This document shows, piece by piece, positions 27,441 through 35,861 of a DNA stretch of 64,000 nt. Source of the stretch: Achromobacter xylosoxidans (GTDB lineage: Bacteria > Pseudomonadota > Gammaproteobacteria > Burkholderiales > Burkholderiaceae_B); NCBI RefSeq assembly GCF_002192695.1, contig NZ_MTLG01000084.1, forward strand, positions 1 through 64,000, read 5' to 3'. The notes beneath the pieces were generated by a model. The model was not told where the DNA came from, made no database searches, and was given only the letters and a program-made list of their open reading frames with translations. Both the position numbers and the translations under genes were made by a program. Numbering within the stretch: the first letter of the stretch is position 1; every line of letters starts with the position of its first letter.

Positions 27441-28538
27441 ATGAGAATCAGCGTCATAGGCGGCGGCCACGGCTGCTACGCGGCGGCGGCCGACTTGCTT
27501 GAAAAAGGCCATGAGCTGCGCTGGTGGCGGCGGGACTGGGCCGCCTTCCAGGGATTGCGGGACGCGGGCGCGTTGACGGTCACCGACTATCGCGGCACGC
27601 GCCAGCTGCCGCTGGGCGACGGACCGCGGCAATTGCAGCTGGTGCGCGACCTGGCCGCGGCCGTGGAGGATGCCGAGCTGCTGGTCATACCCCTGCCGTC
27701 CACCACCCACGAAGCGTTGGCCCAGGCATTGGCGCCGCTGCTGCGCGACGGCCAGGTGGTTTTCCTGCTGCCTGGCACCTTCGGCTGCTACGTCTTCGCC
27801 CGCGCCATGAAAGACGCCGGAAATTCCGCCGAGACGGCCTTCGCCGAGACCGGCACCCTGCCCTACCTGGCGCGCAAGCATGGCGAAAAAGTCGTCGTCA
27901 GCGGCCACGCGACCCGCCTGCCCACGGGCGTCTTCCCGCGCCGGCTGTCGGAGCATGCGCTGGCGGTGGTCCGGCGCGCCTATCCCAGCGTCGAGCCGAT
28001 AGAGGACGGGCTTTCCGGCGCGCTGATGAATGCCGGGCCCATCATCCACCCGCCGCTCATCATGATGAACGCGGGTCCGCTCGAACACTTCGACAAGTGG
28101 GACATCCACAACGAAGGCACCCAGGCCTCGATCCGGCGCGTGACCGACGCGCTGGACGCCGAGCGCATCGCCATCCGCGTGGCCCTGGGCTATGCCGCGC
28201 CCCACTTCCCGCTGGCCGACCACTACGCCGCCGAGGGCGACGAATGGATGTACGGCCGCGGCGCGCACGGCCGGCTCACGGACAGCGGCGACTGGCGCGA
28301 GGACATAGACCTGCACACGCACCGCTATATGCTCGAGGACACGCGGCTCGGCCTGTCTTTCCTGGTGTCGGCCGGCCGCTGGGCGGGCGTGCCGACGCCC
28401 GTGGCGCAAGGCTTGCTGAGCCTGGCCAGCGCGGTTACCGGCCGTGATCTCTACGCTGAAGGACGCACGCTGGAGCGCCTGGGCCTGGACCGCCTGTCGC
28501 GCGACGGCATGCGCAAACTGCTGGCCGAAGGCTGCTGA
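27441..28538 (+). CDS. NAD/NADP octopine/nopaline dehydrogenase family enzyme
   Basis: A 365-residue oxidoreductase. The dinucleotide motif VIGGGHGCYAAAADL starts at residue 5. FLLPGTFG and AETGTLPYLAR mark the family's middle, and the catalytic His is likely His203 in GPIIHPPLIMMNAG. Opine dehydrogenases split (or form) N-carboxyalkyl amino acids using NAD(P). The start is ATG 27441 with GGAG 7 bases ahead; an in-frame TTG is 6 bases upstream. The next gene, 16 bases on, is a hydroxyacyl-CoA-dehydrogenase-like enzyme, so two dehydrogenases act in one pathway. Substrate unknown: it may be an opine-like or N-substituted amino acid. Confidence 0.9.
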   Translation: MRISVIGGGHGCYAAAADLLEKGHELRWWRRDWAAFQGLRDAGALTVTDYRGTRQLPLGDGPRQLQLVRDLAAAVEDAELLVIPLPSTTHEALAQALAPLLRDGQVVFLLPGTFGCYVFARAMKDAGNSAETAFAETGTLPYLARKHGEKVVVSGHATRLPTGVFPRRLSEHALAVVRRAYPSVEPIEDGLSGALMNAGPIIHPPLIMMNAGPLEHFDKWDIHNEGTQASIRRVTDALDAERIAIRVALGYAAPHFPLADHYAAEGDEWMYGRGAHGRLTDSGDWREDIDLHTHRYMLEDTRLGLSFLVSAGRWAGVPTPVAQGLLSLASAVTGRDLYAEGRTLERLGLDRLSRDGMRKLLAEGC

Positions 28539-28554
28539 CACGAGGATGCATGCC

Positions 28555-29550
28555 ATGAACGAAAAACTGTGCGTGATCGGCGCCGGCCGCATGGGCGTGG
28601 GCATCACGCTGTCATACATCCATGCCGGACTGGACGTCACGCTGATAGACATCAAGCCGCGCACGGCCGCGGAACAGGCCGAGTACTTCGCGCGCGTGCG
28701 GGACGATCTGCGCCGCGAGCTCGGCATCCTGTCCAGCCTGGGCCTGCTCGATGCTTCGCAGGCAGAGATTGCGCAGGCGCGCGTGCGCCTATGCTCGCGC
28801 GCGGATGCGGAATCAGACCTGCGGCAGGCCCGCGTGGTGTTCGAAGCCGTGCCCGAACGCCTGGACGCCAAGCGCGACGCCTTTCTGTGGCTGGGATCGG
28901 CCTGCGCGCCGGACACCATCATCGCGTCTACCACGTCCACCTTTCTCGTCACCGAACTGGCGGAACTGGTGCAGGGCCCGCAGCGCTTCCTGAACGCGCA
29001 TTGGCTCAACCCCGCCTACCTGATACCGCTGGTGGAAGTGAGCCGCGGCCCCCAGACCAGCGAGGCCGCGACGCAGGGCCTGCTGGAAACGCTGCGCCTG
29101 GCGGGCAAGAAGCCGGTGCAATGCGCTCCCGCCGCCGGCTACATCGTGCCGCGCATCCAAGCCCTGGCCATGAACGAAGCGGCCCGCATGGTGGAGGAAG
29201 GCGTGGCCAGCGCCGAAGACATCGACACGGCCGTGCGCCTGGGCTTCGGCCTGCGCTTCTCGGTCCTGGGGCTGCTGGAATTCATAGATTGGGGCGGCGG
29301 CGACATCCTCTACTACGCCTCGCGCTATCTCGCCGACGCCATCGATCCGCGCTTCGCCTCGCCCGCCGTCATCGCCTGCAACATGGAACAGGGGCGCAAC
29401 GGACTGCGCGACGGCCAGGGCTTCTATGACTACGCGGGCATGGACGTGAACGCCTACAAGATGGAACGGCTGGCGCAGCTATGCAAGCGGCTGGAAGTGA
29501 TGCAGCTGCTGCCGCGCTACGACGCGGCGCGGCAGCCGCCTGCGCGCTAG
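28555..29550 (+). CDS. 3-hydroxyacyl-CoA dehydrogenase family protein
   Basis: A 331-residue NAD-dependent dehydrogenase. The Rossmann motif is CVIGAGRMGVG (6-16), the catalytic His is His149 in NAHWLNPAYLIPLVEV, and Glu98 lies in the FEAVPE stretch of the active site. The C-terminal domain is the family's usual helical one with DGQGFYDYAG. L-carnitine dehydrogenase and gulonate dehydrogenase belong to the same fold, so the substrate may be a small beta-hydroxy acid rather than an acyl-CoA. It starts at 28555 with GAGG 9 bases ahead; ATG 28546 is an alternative. Probably co-transcribed with the preceding octopine-dehydrogenase-like gene. Confidence 0.9.
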   Translation: MNEKLCVIGAGRMGVGITLSYIHAGLDVTLIDIKPRTAAEQAEYFARVRDDLRRELGILSSLGLLDASQAEIAQARVRLCSRADAESDLRQARVVFEAVPERLDAKRDAFLWLGSACAPDTIIASTTSTFLVTELAELVQGPQRFLNAHWLNPAYLIPLVEVSRGPQTSEAATQGLLETLRLAGKKPVQCAPAAGYIVPRIQALAMNEAARMVEEGVASAEDIDTAVRLGFGLRFSVLGLLEFIDWGGGDILYYASRYLADAIDPRFASPAVIACNMEQGRNGLRDGQGFYDYAGMDVNAYKMERLAQLCKRLEVMQLLPRYDAARQPPAR

Positions 29551-29566
29551 CCCGTGGCCTGCGCGC

Positions 29567-30724
29567 CTACTTGTCCAATTCGCCCAGGATCCGGTACGCC
29601 AGCCGGACCCTGGCCTCGTTCGGATAGTTGCGGTTGGCCAGTATCACGATGCCCCGCTTTTTCGACGGCACGAACGCCACGTAGCCGCCGAAGCCGTTGG
29701 TCGAACCCGTCTTGTTGATCCACACGGCGTCCTGCGGCGGCAGCGCCGGGTTCAATGCGGTCACCGGCTGGCTCTGGCTGTTGTAGTTGGCGGCGTTGGC
29801 CGTCAGCAGCGCGTCCAGCGTCGCCGGATAGCGCAGTTGTTCCCAGGCCAGGTCCTGGACCATGTCGCCCAGCTGGTAATAGCCAACGTGCGTCTGCGCG
29901 ATCGCATCGCGCAGTTCGGCATCGGCGACGTTCAAGCCCATGTTCGCGTCGACGAAGCGGATCAGGTCACGCGCGCTGGTCTTCACACCATAGGCCTCGT
30001 CCGCCAGCACGCCGGGATTCACGCGCACGGGCGCGTCCTGCTTGTTGTAGCCCTGCGCGTAGTCAACCATCCTGGCGGCGGGCACGTCAATGTAGGTGCT
30101 GGTCAGGCCCAGCTTGGGAAACAGGTCCCGCTCCATCGCCGCCTTGAACGGCCGGTTCAGGCTCTTGGCGGCGACCACGCCCAGCATGCCGATGCTGGGG
30201 TTGGCGTAGGTACGGTACGTGCCGGCGGCATGCTCGGGCTTCCACGCCTTGAGGTAAGCCATCAGCTGCGCCTGGTTCTTGATCGCGTCGGGCACCTGCA
30301 AGGGGAAGCCGCCGGTCGTGTGCGTGCCCAGGTTGATCAGGCTCAGTTTGGCGAACTCGCTGCCGGCGAGTTCCGGCAGATACTTGGCCGGACTGTCGCT
30401 CAACGCCAGGCGGCCGCGCGCCTGCGCGTAGGCTGCCAGCGTTGCCGTGTAGGTCTTGCTGATGGAGCCGACCTCATAAAGGGTATCGCTGCCCGCCGGC
30501 TTTCCCGTTTCCCTGGACGCCACGCCGTAGTTGTAGAAGCGCTGCGCGCCGTCTTCGGTCACGGCGATCGACATCCCAGGGATGCCATGTTCGCGCATGA
30601 CGGCCTGAACCGCCTCGTCGATCTTGCGGTCCGCGTCGGCCGGACCGGCCTGCGCCAGTGCGCTGCCTCCGGCCATCAGCGCAAACAATCCCGTGCGCAG
30701 CATGCTGTTCAAGCGCATTCTCAT
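29567..30724 (-). CDS. ampC: class C beta-lactamase
   Basis: A 385-residue serine beta-lactamase with a Sec signal peptide (cleavage about residue 26, ALAQA). The active-site motifs are complete: SISK (Ser87-Lys90), YAN (173-175) and KTG (338-340). Length and spacing match AmpC. It hydrolyses cephalosporins in the periplasm. Three starts are possible (30727, 30724, 30718); 30724 gives the best overall fit. No ampR lies next to it, so it is probably not inducible in the classical AmpR way. It converges with the hydroxyacyl-dehydrogenase gene and is divergent from the glycine riboswitch. Confidence 0.93.
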   Translation of the reverse strand: MRMRLNSMLRTGLFALMAGGSALAQAGPADADRKIDEAVQAVMREHGIPGMSIAVTEDGAQRFYNYGVASRETGKPAGSDTLYEVGSISKTYTATLAAYAQARGRLALSDSPAKYLPELAGSEFAKLSLINLGTHTTGGFPLQVPDAIKNQAQLMAYLKAWKPEHAAGTYRTYANPSIGMLGVVAAKSLNRPFKAAMERDLFPKLGLTSTYIDVPAARMVDYAQGYNKQDAPVRVNPGVLADEAYGVKTSARDLIRFVDANMGLNVADAELRDAIAQTHVGYYQLGDMVQDLAWEQLRYPATLDALLTANAANYNSQSQPVTALNPALPPQDAVWINKTGSTNGFGGYVAFVPSKKRGIVILANRNYPNEARVRLAYRILGELDK

Positions 30725-30865
30725 CATTCCCTGTCGTGTCGGATCCGTGGCGCCGCAACGGCGGCGCGCAAGCATCGTAACGCGGCGCGGCGCTCCATAG
30801 GTACTAACCCTTGGTCTCATTCCCGGGGATTTTGGCTATTCTCGGCTCGTCGATCCAAAACCCCG

Positions 30866-31041
30866 CAGAAGAGACCTGTCCCAGCGGCAGGCGCCGACGG
30901 AGCAACCGCCCCGGAAACTCTCAGGCAAACAGGACTGCGCGGTCTAGACAATCTGGAGAGAGGCGCCAAGCGCGCCCACCGAAGGGGAACCCGCCGCCGC
31001 TTGCGCCGCGGGTGAAGCTCTCAGGTACAGAGACAGATGGG
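30866..31041 (+). ncRNA. tandem glycine riboswitch
   Basis: Two consecutive glycine (gcvT-type) aptamers. The first (about 30866-30945) has GGCGCCGACGGAGCAA and ACTCTCAGGCAAACAGGAC. The second (about 30950-31041) has CTGGAGAG, CCCACCGAAGGGG and GCTCTCAGGTACAGAGACAG. They lie in the 5' leader of the DadA-type oxidoreductase at 31085. The sequence CAATCTGGAG occurs at the start of aptamer 2 (30949-30958) and again over the gene's ribosome-binding site (31070-31079). This suggests that glycine binding frees the ribosome site and switches the gene on. The aptamer call is strong; the switching mechanism is inference. Confidence 0.93.
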
Positions 31042-31084
31042 GTGCTGCGGCCGGGTGGCCGCGGCCACTCAATCTGGAGCCATC

Positions 31085-32314
31085 ATGCCCCGCATCGCCA
31101 TCATTGGCGCCGGTATCACCGGCGTCACGTCCGCCTATGCCTTGAGCAAACTGGGATACCACGTCACCGTCTACGACCGCCAGCGCTATCCCGCCATGGA
31201 GACCTCCTATGCCAATGGCGGCCAGTTGTCGGCCAGCAACGCCGAGGTCTGGAACAGCACCGCCACCATCATGAAAGGCCTGCGCTGGCTCGGCCGCCAC
31301 AACGCTCCGCTGCTGCTCAATCCCCGCTTCAGCTGGCACAAGTACTCCTGGCTGGCGCAGTTCATCGGACAGATCCGCAACTACCGCCGCAATACCATCG
31401 AGACCACGCGGCTCGCCATCGCCGCGCGCCAGCACCTGTACGCCATGGCGGAAGAAGAAGGCATAGATTTCGACCTGGAGCGCCGCGGCATCCTGCACAT
31501 CTACCACGATGCCGCCAGCTTCGAGACCGCGCGCCGCGCCAATGCCCTGCTGCAGGAAGGCGGGCTGGAGCGCTACGCGGTGTCGCCCGAGGAAGCGCGC
31601 GGCATCGAGCCCACGCTGCAAACGCCCTGCCACGGCGGCTTCTACACGCCCTCGGACGCCACCGGCGACATCCACAAATTCACCAGCGGCCTGGCCCGCG
31701 CCTGCGAGCGCCGCGGCGTGCGCTTCGCGCAGGACGCCGACATCCGCCACATCAGCGTGGACGGCGCGCCCTACGTGCTCGACGTCGCGCGCGAGGGCGG
31801 CACGCGCCGCGAACAGCACGAGGCCGACGCCATCGTCGTCTGCGCAGGCGCCATCAGCCGGCAGTTCGCCAGGCAGCTGGGCGACACGCTCAACATCTAC
31901 CCGGTCAAGGGCTACTCCATCAGCGTGCACCTGGACGACGCCGCCAGTCAGGCCGCCGCGCCGCACGTCAGCCTGCTGGACGAAGCCGCCAAGATCGTCA
32001 CCAGCCGGCTGGGCGACCGCTTCCGCGTGGCCGGCACGGCCGAATTCAACGGCTTCAACATGGACATCCGCGCCGAACGCGTACAGCCGCTGGTGGACTG
32101 GACCCGCAAGCACTTCCCCGGCATCCGCACCTCGCGCGTGGTGCCCTGGTGCGGATTGCGCCCCATGACCCCCAGCATGATGCCCCGCGTCGGCCCCGGC
32201 AGGCGGCCGGGCGTGTTCTACAACACGGGGCATGGGCATCTGGGCTGGACCTTGTCGGCGGCGACCGCGCAGATGCTGGCGGCGAGTGTGCGGGAAGGGG
32301 TGGGCGAGGTTTGA
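31085..32314 (+). CDS. FAD-dependent D-amino acid dehydrogenase/glycine oxidase-like (DadA family)
   Basis: A 409-residue flavoenzyme. The FAD site is AIIGAGITGVTSAYAL (5-20), SYANGGQLSASNAEVW (40-55) is the DadA family pattern, and the C-terminal GHGHLGWTLSAATAQM holds the second FAD contact. It oxidatively deaminates an amino acid and passes electrons to the respiratory chain or oxygen. Control by a glycine riboswitch suggests glycine or a glycine-derived compound as substrate, or a role in glycine overflow. The start at 31085 follows CTGGAG, five bases away. The DJ-1-like gene converges downstream. Confidence 0.9.
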   Translation: MPRIAIIGAGITGVTSAYALSKLGYHVTVYDRQRYPAMETSYANGGQLSASNAEVWNSTATIMKGLRWLGRHNAPLLLNPRFSWHKYSWLAQFIGQIRNYRRNTIETTRLAIAARQHLYAMAEEEGIDFDLERRGILHIYHDAASFETARRANALLQEGGLERYAVSPEEARGIEPTLQTPCHGGFYTPSDATGDIHKFTSGLARACERRGVRFAQDADIRHISVDGAPYVLDVAREGGTRREQHEADAIVVCAGAISRQFARQLGDTLNIYPVKGYSISVHLDDAASQAAAPHVSLLDEAAKIVTSRLGDRFRVAGTAEFNGFNMDIRAERVQPLVDWTRKHFPGIRTSRVVPWCGLRPMTPSMMPRVGPGRRPGVFYNTGHGHLGWTLSAATAQMLAASVREGVGEV

Positions 32315-32340
32315 GGACGTAGAACAGCGCCGCCGCGCGC

Positions 32341-32907
32341 TCACTCCACCTTGGCGATCATCCCCAGCATCGCCTCGGACTTTTCCTTGCCCAACAACCG
32401 CTCGACGATCCAGCCCGCGAGGTCCTGGGTGGACAAGCAGCCGCCCGCCGATGCCACATTGCCGTGCACGACCAGCGCTTCGTGCACGGTGCTGATTCCC
32501 ATCGACTCCAGTTCGGCGAACACGCCGGGATAGGTCGTGGCCGTCTTGCCTTCCAGCAAGCCCAGCTTGGCCAGGAACAGCACGCCCGAATCGATGGCGC
32601 CGATCACCTGGCGGTCCGGATCCAGTTGCAGGCGCGCCATGAAGTCCGCATCCGCCAGCTTGGCGCGCGAACCCGGACCGCTGACGATGAATACAGCGTC
32701 GGCCTCGCGCAGCTCTTCCAGCTTGCCATGCGGCCGGAAGCTGATGCCGGTGTTGGACCTGACCTCATCAGCATCGGAACAGATGCGGACCGACCAGGGC
32801 CCTTGGTAGTTCACATAGTCCGGATCCTGCACGCGGTTGAACAGGTCCCAGGGGAGGAACAGGTCCACATCGGTAAACCCGTCGTAGGCAAGCATTGCGA
32901 CTTTCAT
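32341..32907 (-). CDS. DJ-1/PfpI family protein lacking the nucleophile Cys
   Basis: A 188-residue DJ-1/PfpI-like protein. It has KVAMLAYDGFTDVDLF at the start, an IVSGPGSRA turn and GAIDSGVLFLAKLGLL at 103-118. In active DJ-1 members the nucleophile elbow has Cys where Asp106 stands here (AIDSG instead of AICSG). It is therefore probably not a classical glyoxalase, isonitrile hydratase or amidotransferase, or it uses another residue. The start at 32907 follows GGAGAG. It is divergent from a MocR regulator, which suggests paired control through the inverted repeat at 32959-32995. Confidence 0.85.
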   Translation of the reverse strand: MKVAMLAYDGFTDVDLFLPWDLFNRVQDPDYVNYQGPWSVRICSDADEVRSNTGISFRPHGKLEELREADAVFIVSGPGSRAKLADADFMARLQLDPDRQVIGAIDSGVLFLAKLGLLEGKTATTYPGVFAELESMGISTVHEALVVHGNVASAGGCLSTQDLAGWIVERLLGKEKSEAMLGMIAKVE

Positions 32908-32958
32908 CGGTCTCTCCAGTCCAGACAAGACGTGATGCTAGTTTCACCGCCAGCTTAT

Positions 32959-32995
32959 CTGTATAGTCAGATTTCCAATAAAAATACCTATACAG
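32959..32995. promoter_or_regulatory. inverted repeat between DJ-1-like and MocR genes
   Basis: CTGTATAG (32959-32966) and CTATACAG (32988-32995) are exact reverse complements separated by 21 bases, in the 94-bp gap between the divergent starts. A MocR regulator and its neighbour are often controlled from such a shared region. The A/T-rich arms could also contain promoter -10 elements. Confidence 0.5.
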
Positions 32996-33001
32996 AATTC
33001 A

Positions 33002-34447
33002 ATGGCCGCTTCCGCCACCACATACGGCCGCATTGCCTCGCGCTTGGGCGCCGTGATCGCACGCGGCCAGCTCGCGCCGGGCGACAAGCTACCCTCGGTG
33101 CGGCAACTGGCGTTGGCCAACAAGGTCAGCGCGCCCACCGCCGAACGCGCCTTGCGTGAGCTGGAATCGCAGGGCCTGGTCGTCGCCCGCCCCCGCTCCG
33201 GCTACTACGTGGCGCCGCGCCACCAAGCGCCCGTTGCGCGTGCGGCGCCCCAGCGTCCGTCCGCGCTGCCGCGCCCCGTCACGCTGACCGGGCAGGTCCA
33301 TGACCTGTTCGCCCAGGCCCGTTCGCCCGACCTGGTCATGCTGGGCGCGGCCACGCCTTGCCCCGATTGGTTGCCCAGCCGCGAACTGGCCCGCAGCGTC
33401 GCTGCCGCGCATCGCCGCCTGGGTGCGCAAGGCGTGCTGTACAGCGTGCCGCCCGGCCGCGCGGACCTGCGCCGCCAGATCGCCAAACGGGCGCTGCGCT
33501 GGGACGGAAACCTGGATCCCGACAAGCTCATCATCACTGCTGGCGCGACGCAGGCCATGCAGATCGCGCTGGGCGTGGTGACAAAGCCAGGCGATACGGT
33601 CGCGGTGGAATCGCCCTGCTACTTCGGCACGCTGATGCTGCTGAAGGCGCACGGCTTGAAGGCGCTCGAGATCCCCGCCGATGCGGGCAGGGGCATGGAC
33701 CTGGATGTGCTCGATAGCGCGTTGAAGCGTTACCGGATCGCGGCGGTGATCGTCTGTCCGACCGCGAACAATCCGTCCGGCTTCACCATGCCGGTGCGGG
33801 CGAAGCAGCGGCTGGTGCAGTTGGCCACCCGCGCAGGGGTGCCGCTGATCGAAGACGACTTGTACGGCGACATCACCATGCAACCGCAACGCGAACCTTC
33901 TTGCAAGGCCTTCGATACTGCAGGCATGGTGCTGTACTGCTCGTCCGTGTCGAAGACGCTGGCCCCGGGTTGGCGCACAGGCTGGCTTGAGGCCGGACGC
34001 TTCGTGCGCGAGGCCACGGAAAAGCGCGTCGAAGCCAGCCTGGCGGGATCGCCCGTCATGGAGGCGGCGCTGGCCGATCTGATGCTCAACGGCGACTACG
34101 ACCGGCACCTGCGGCGCTTCACAGCCAGGACACAAGCCTCGATGCGCGCCATCTCGGCGCGGATACGGTCTACCTGGCCCGCAAGCACCCGCTACACACA
34201 ACCGGATGCGGGGTTCCTGCTGTGGCTGGAATTGGCGGCAGGAACCGATACGCGGGAATTGATGCGACAGGGGCAGGCCGAAGGTTTCAGCGTCTGCCCT
34301 GGCGCGATGTTCTCGGCGGACGGCAAGCGGTTTGCGAATTGCCTGCGAATGAACACGGCATTGCCGGCAACGCCGCAGCTGCTGGCGTTGATAGACCGGA
34401 TCGGAGAACTGATTACCCAGCGCGCGGCTACAGCACACTCCGCATGA
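33002..34447 (+). CDS. MocR-type regulator (GntR HTH fused to aminotransferase domain)
   Basis: A 481-residue fusion. The winged-helix GntR domain is at about 5-75 (GRIASRLGAVIARGQLAPGDKLPSVRQLA). It is joined by a Pro-rich linker to a class I aminotransferase-like domain from about 100. The PLP Lys lies in CSSVSKTLAPGWRTGW, and VCPTANNPSGF and EDDLYGD are typical contacts. MocR proteins sense PLP or an amino-acid-derived ligand and often control the adjacent divergent gene. The neighbour is the DJ-1-like gene, not a pyridoxal or taurine gene, so the effector is unknown. Confidence 0.92.
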   Translation: MAASATTYGRIASRLGAVIARGQLAPGDKLPSVRQLALANKVSAPTAERALRELESQGLVVARPRSGYYVAPRHQAPVARAAPQRPSALPRPVTLTGQVHDLFAQARSPDLVMLGAATPCPDWLPSRELARSVAAAHRRLGAQGVLYSVPPGRADLRRQIAKRALRWDGNLDPDKLIITAGATQAMQIALGVVTKPGDTVAVESPCYFGTLMLLKAHGLKALEIPADAGRGMDLDVLDSALKRYRIAAVIVCPTANNPSGFTMPVRAKQRLVQLATRAGVPLIEDDLYGDITMQPQREPSCKAFDTAGMVLYCSSVSKTLAPGWRTGWLEAGRFVREATEKRVEASLAGSPVMEAALADLMLNGDYDRHLRRFTARTQASMRAISARIRSTWPASTRYTQPDAGFLLWLELAAGTDTRELMRQGQAEGFSVCPGAMFSADGKRFANCLRMNTALPATPQLLALIDRIGELITQRAATAHSA

Positions 34448-34482
34448 CGAAAGAAGGCGCCCCCTTGCGGACGCCCCAGGGC

Positions 34483-35796
34483 TCAATGTGCCACGGTCTC
34501 CCTGAGGCCCTCCGTGGTCTGCACCGCCGCGGCATCGCCCCGCCCGCGCGGACAAGTGTCCTTGCACACCCGCCCATCCTTGATTACCAGCACGATCCTG
34601 TCCGGATCGACCAGCAGCGACAGATCCTTGAGCGGATCGCCATCGACCATGACCAAGTCCGCGAGATAGCCGGCGCGCAGCATGCCCAGCTCATCCGGCC
34701 GCTGCATGATATGGCCGCCCAGGCCGGTGGCGGAAACCAGCGCCTCCGTGGGGGTCATGCCGATGTAGTCGACGAAATACTGGAGATCATTGGCGCTGGT
34801 ACCGTGCGGCATCCAGGCAAAACCGTAGTCGCCGCCGGGCAGGATGCGGATGCCCCGCTGGTGCATCTTGCGCAGCGACTCCGAGGCGATTTCCAGCTCG
34901 CGCTTGTAGCCCATCTGTTCGGCGACGGCGGGCGTGATGCCGTATTCAGAGGCATTGAAGGCGGTGCGGATCAACCAGCCTATGCCGGGCGCGACGAAAT
35001 GGCGGTCCTTGTTGGCTTCCAGCATGTCGAGCGCCTCTTCGTCGGCGAAGCTGGCGTGGTAGATCATCTCGATGCCGTGGCGCACGCATTGCTTGACCGA
35101 CTCGCTGGAGCGCGCGTGGGCCGCGACGCGCTTGCCGTAGCGCTTGGCCTCGCTGGCCAGCATGGCGATCTCGTCTTCCGCGAACGGCGACATCTCGGCC
35201 GGCAGCCCGGCGATGTACTCGCCGGACAGATTTATCTTCAGGTGATCGACACCGTACTTGATGAAGGTGCGCGCCGAACGCCGGATCTCTTCGGGGCCAC
35301 AGCACACGCTGCCGAAGCTAAGCTCGTCGAACGGCATGTGCGGCAGCGAGTTGTCGCCCAGCGCGCCTATGGTGGTGATCTCCTGGCTGCCCGCCAGGTA
35401 GCGCGGCCCCGGGCATTCGCCGGCATTGATGGCGTTGCGCAGCACCACGTCGAGGCGCGGCTTGGCCGCGGCCGCGCCGATGGCCGAGGTCCAACCCATT
35501 TCCAGATAGCGTTTGGCCACGCGCACGCACCAGAGTATGTGCTCTTCCGGCGGCATGAACTGGATAGCGGCCAGCGTGGGCTGGTCGTTCCAGGAGAAAT
35601 GCGTGTGCGCTTCCGTCATGCCCGGCATCAGGAAGCGGCCGCGCCCGTCGATGAGGCGCGCGCCCTCCCGGCTCACCTGCTCTGGCGCGCGCGCGACCTG
35701 CGCGATGCGCGCGCCGTCGATCAATACTTCGCCTTGAAAAGGTTCCATGCCGCTGCCATCGAAGATGGCGACATTGGTAATGGCAATTCTGGACAT
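34483..35796 (-). CDS. metal-dependent amidohydrolase (imidazolonepropionase-like)
   Basis: A 437-residue amidohydrolase of the large metal-dependent family. The first two metal ligands are in TEAHTHFSW (His64, His66), KINLSGEY supplies the carboxylated-Lys-type site, RVAAHARSSESVKQCVRHG contains another His, and the last Asp is in LPGGDYGF. Members hydrolyse cyclic amides, lactams or dipeptide-like compounds, as in imidazolonepropionase-like and prolidase-like groups. The start at 35796 follows GAGGAGACC. It follows the alpha/beta hydrolase gene on the same strand (65-base gap). Probable partner in one hydrolytic pathway under the AraC regulator at 36902. Confidence 0.88.
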   Translation of the reverse strand: MSRIAITNVAIFDGSGMEPFQGEVLIDGARIAQVARAPEQVSREGARLIDGRGRFLMPGMTEAHTHFSWNDQPTLAAIQFMPPEEHILWCVRVAKRYLEMGWTSAIGAAAAKPRLDVVLRNAINAGECPGPRYLAGSQEITTIGALGDNSLPHMPFDELSFGSVCCGPEEIRRSARTFIKYGVDHLKINLSGEYIAGLPAEMSPFAEDEIAMLASEAKRYGKRVAAHARSSESVKQCVRHGIEMIYHASFADEEALDMLEANKDRHFVAPGIGWLIRTAFNASEYGITPAVAEQMGYKRELEIASESLRKMHQRGIRILPGGDYGFAWMPHGTSANDLQYFVDYIGMTPTEALVSATGLGGHIMQRPDELGMLRAGYLADLVMVDGDPLKDLSLLVDPDRIVLVIKDGRVCKDTCPRGRGDAAAVQTTEGLRETVAH

Positions 35797-35861
35797 GACA
35801 GGTCTCCTCCGGCCCGCGTTGGGGGCCGATTTCTTATGTTGAAACGCCAGGAAAACGTGGC

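Noticed and set aside
30811-30842. Sigma-70 promoter for the riboswitch transcript (TTGGTC and TATTCT)
   Set aside because: Spacing of 20 bases is too long and the -10 is poor; a promoter must exist here but I cannot place it.
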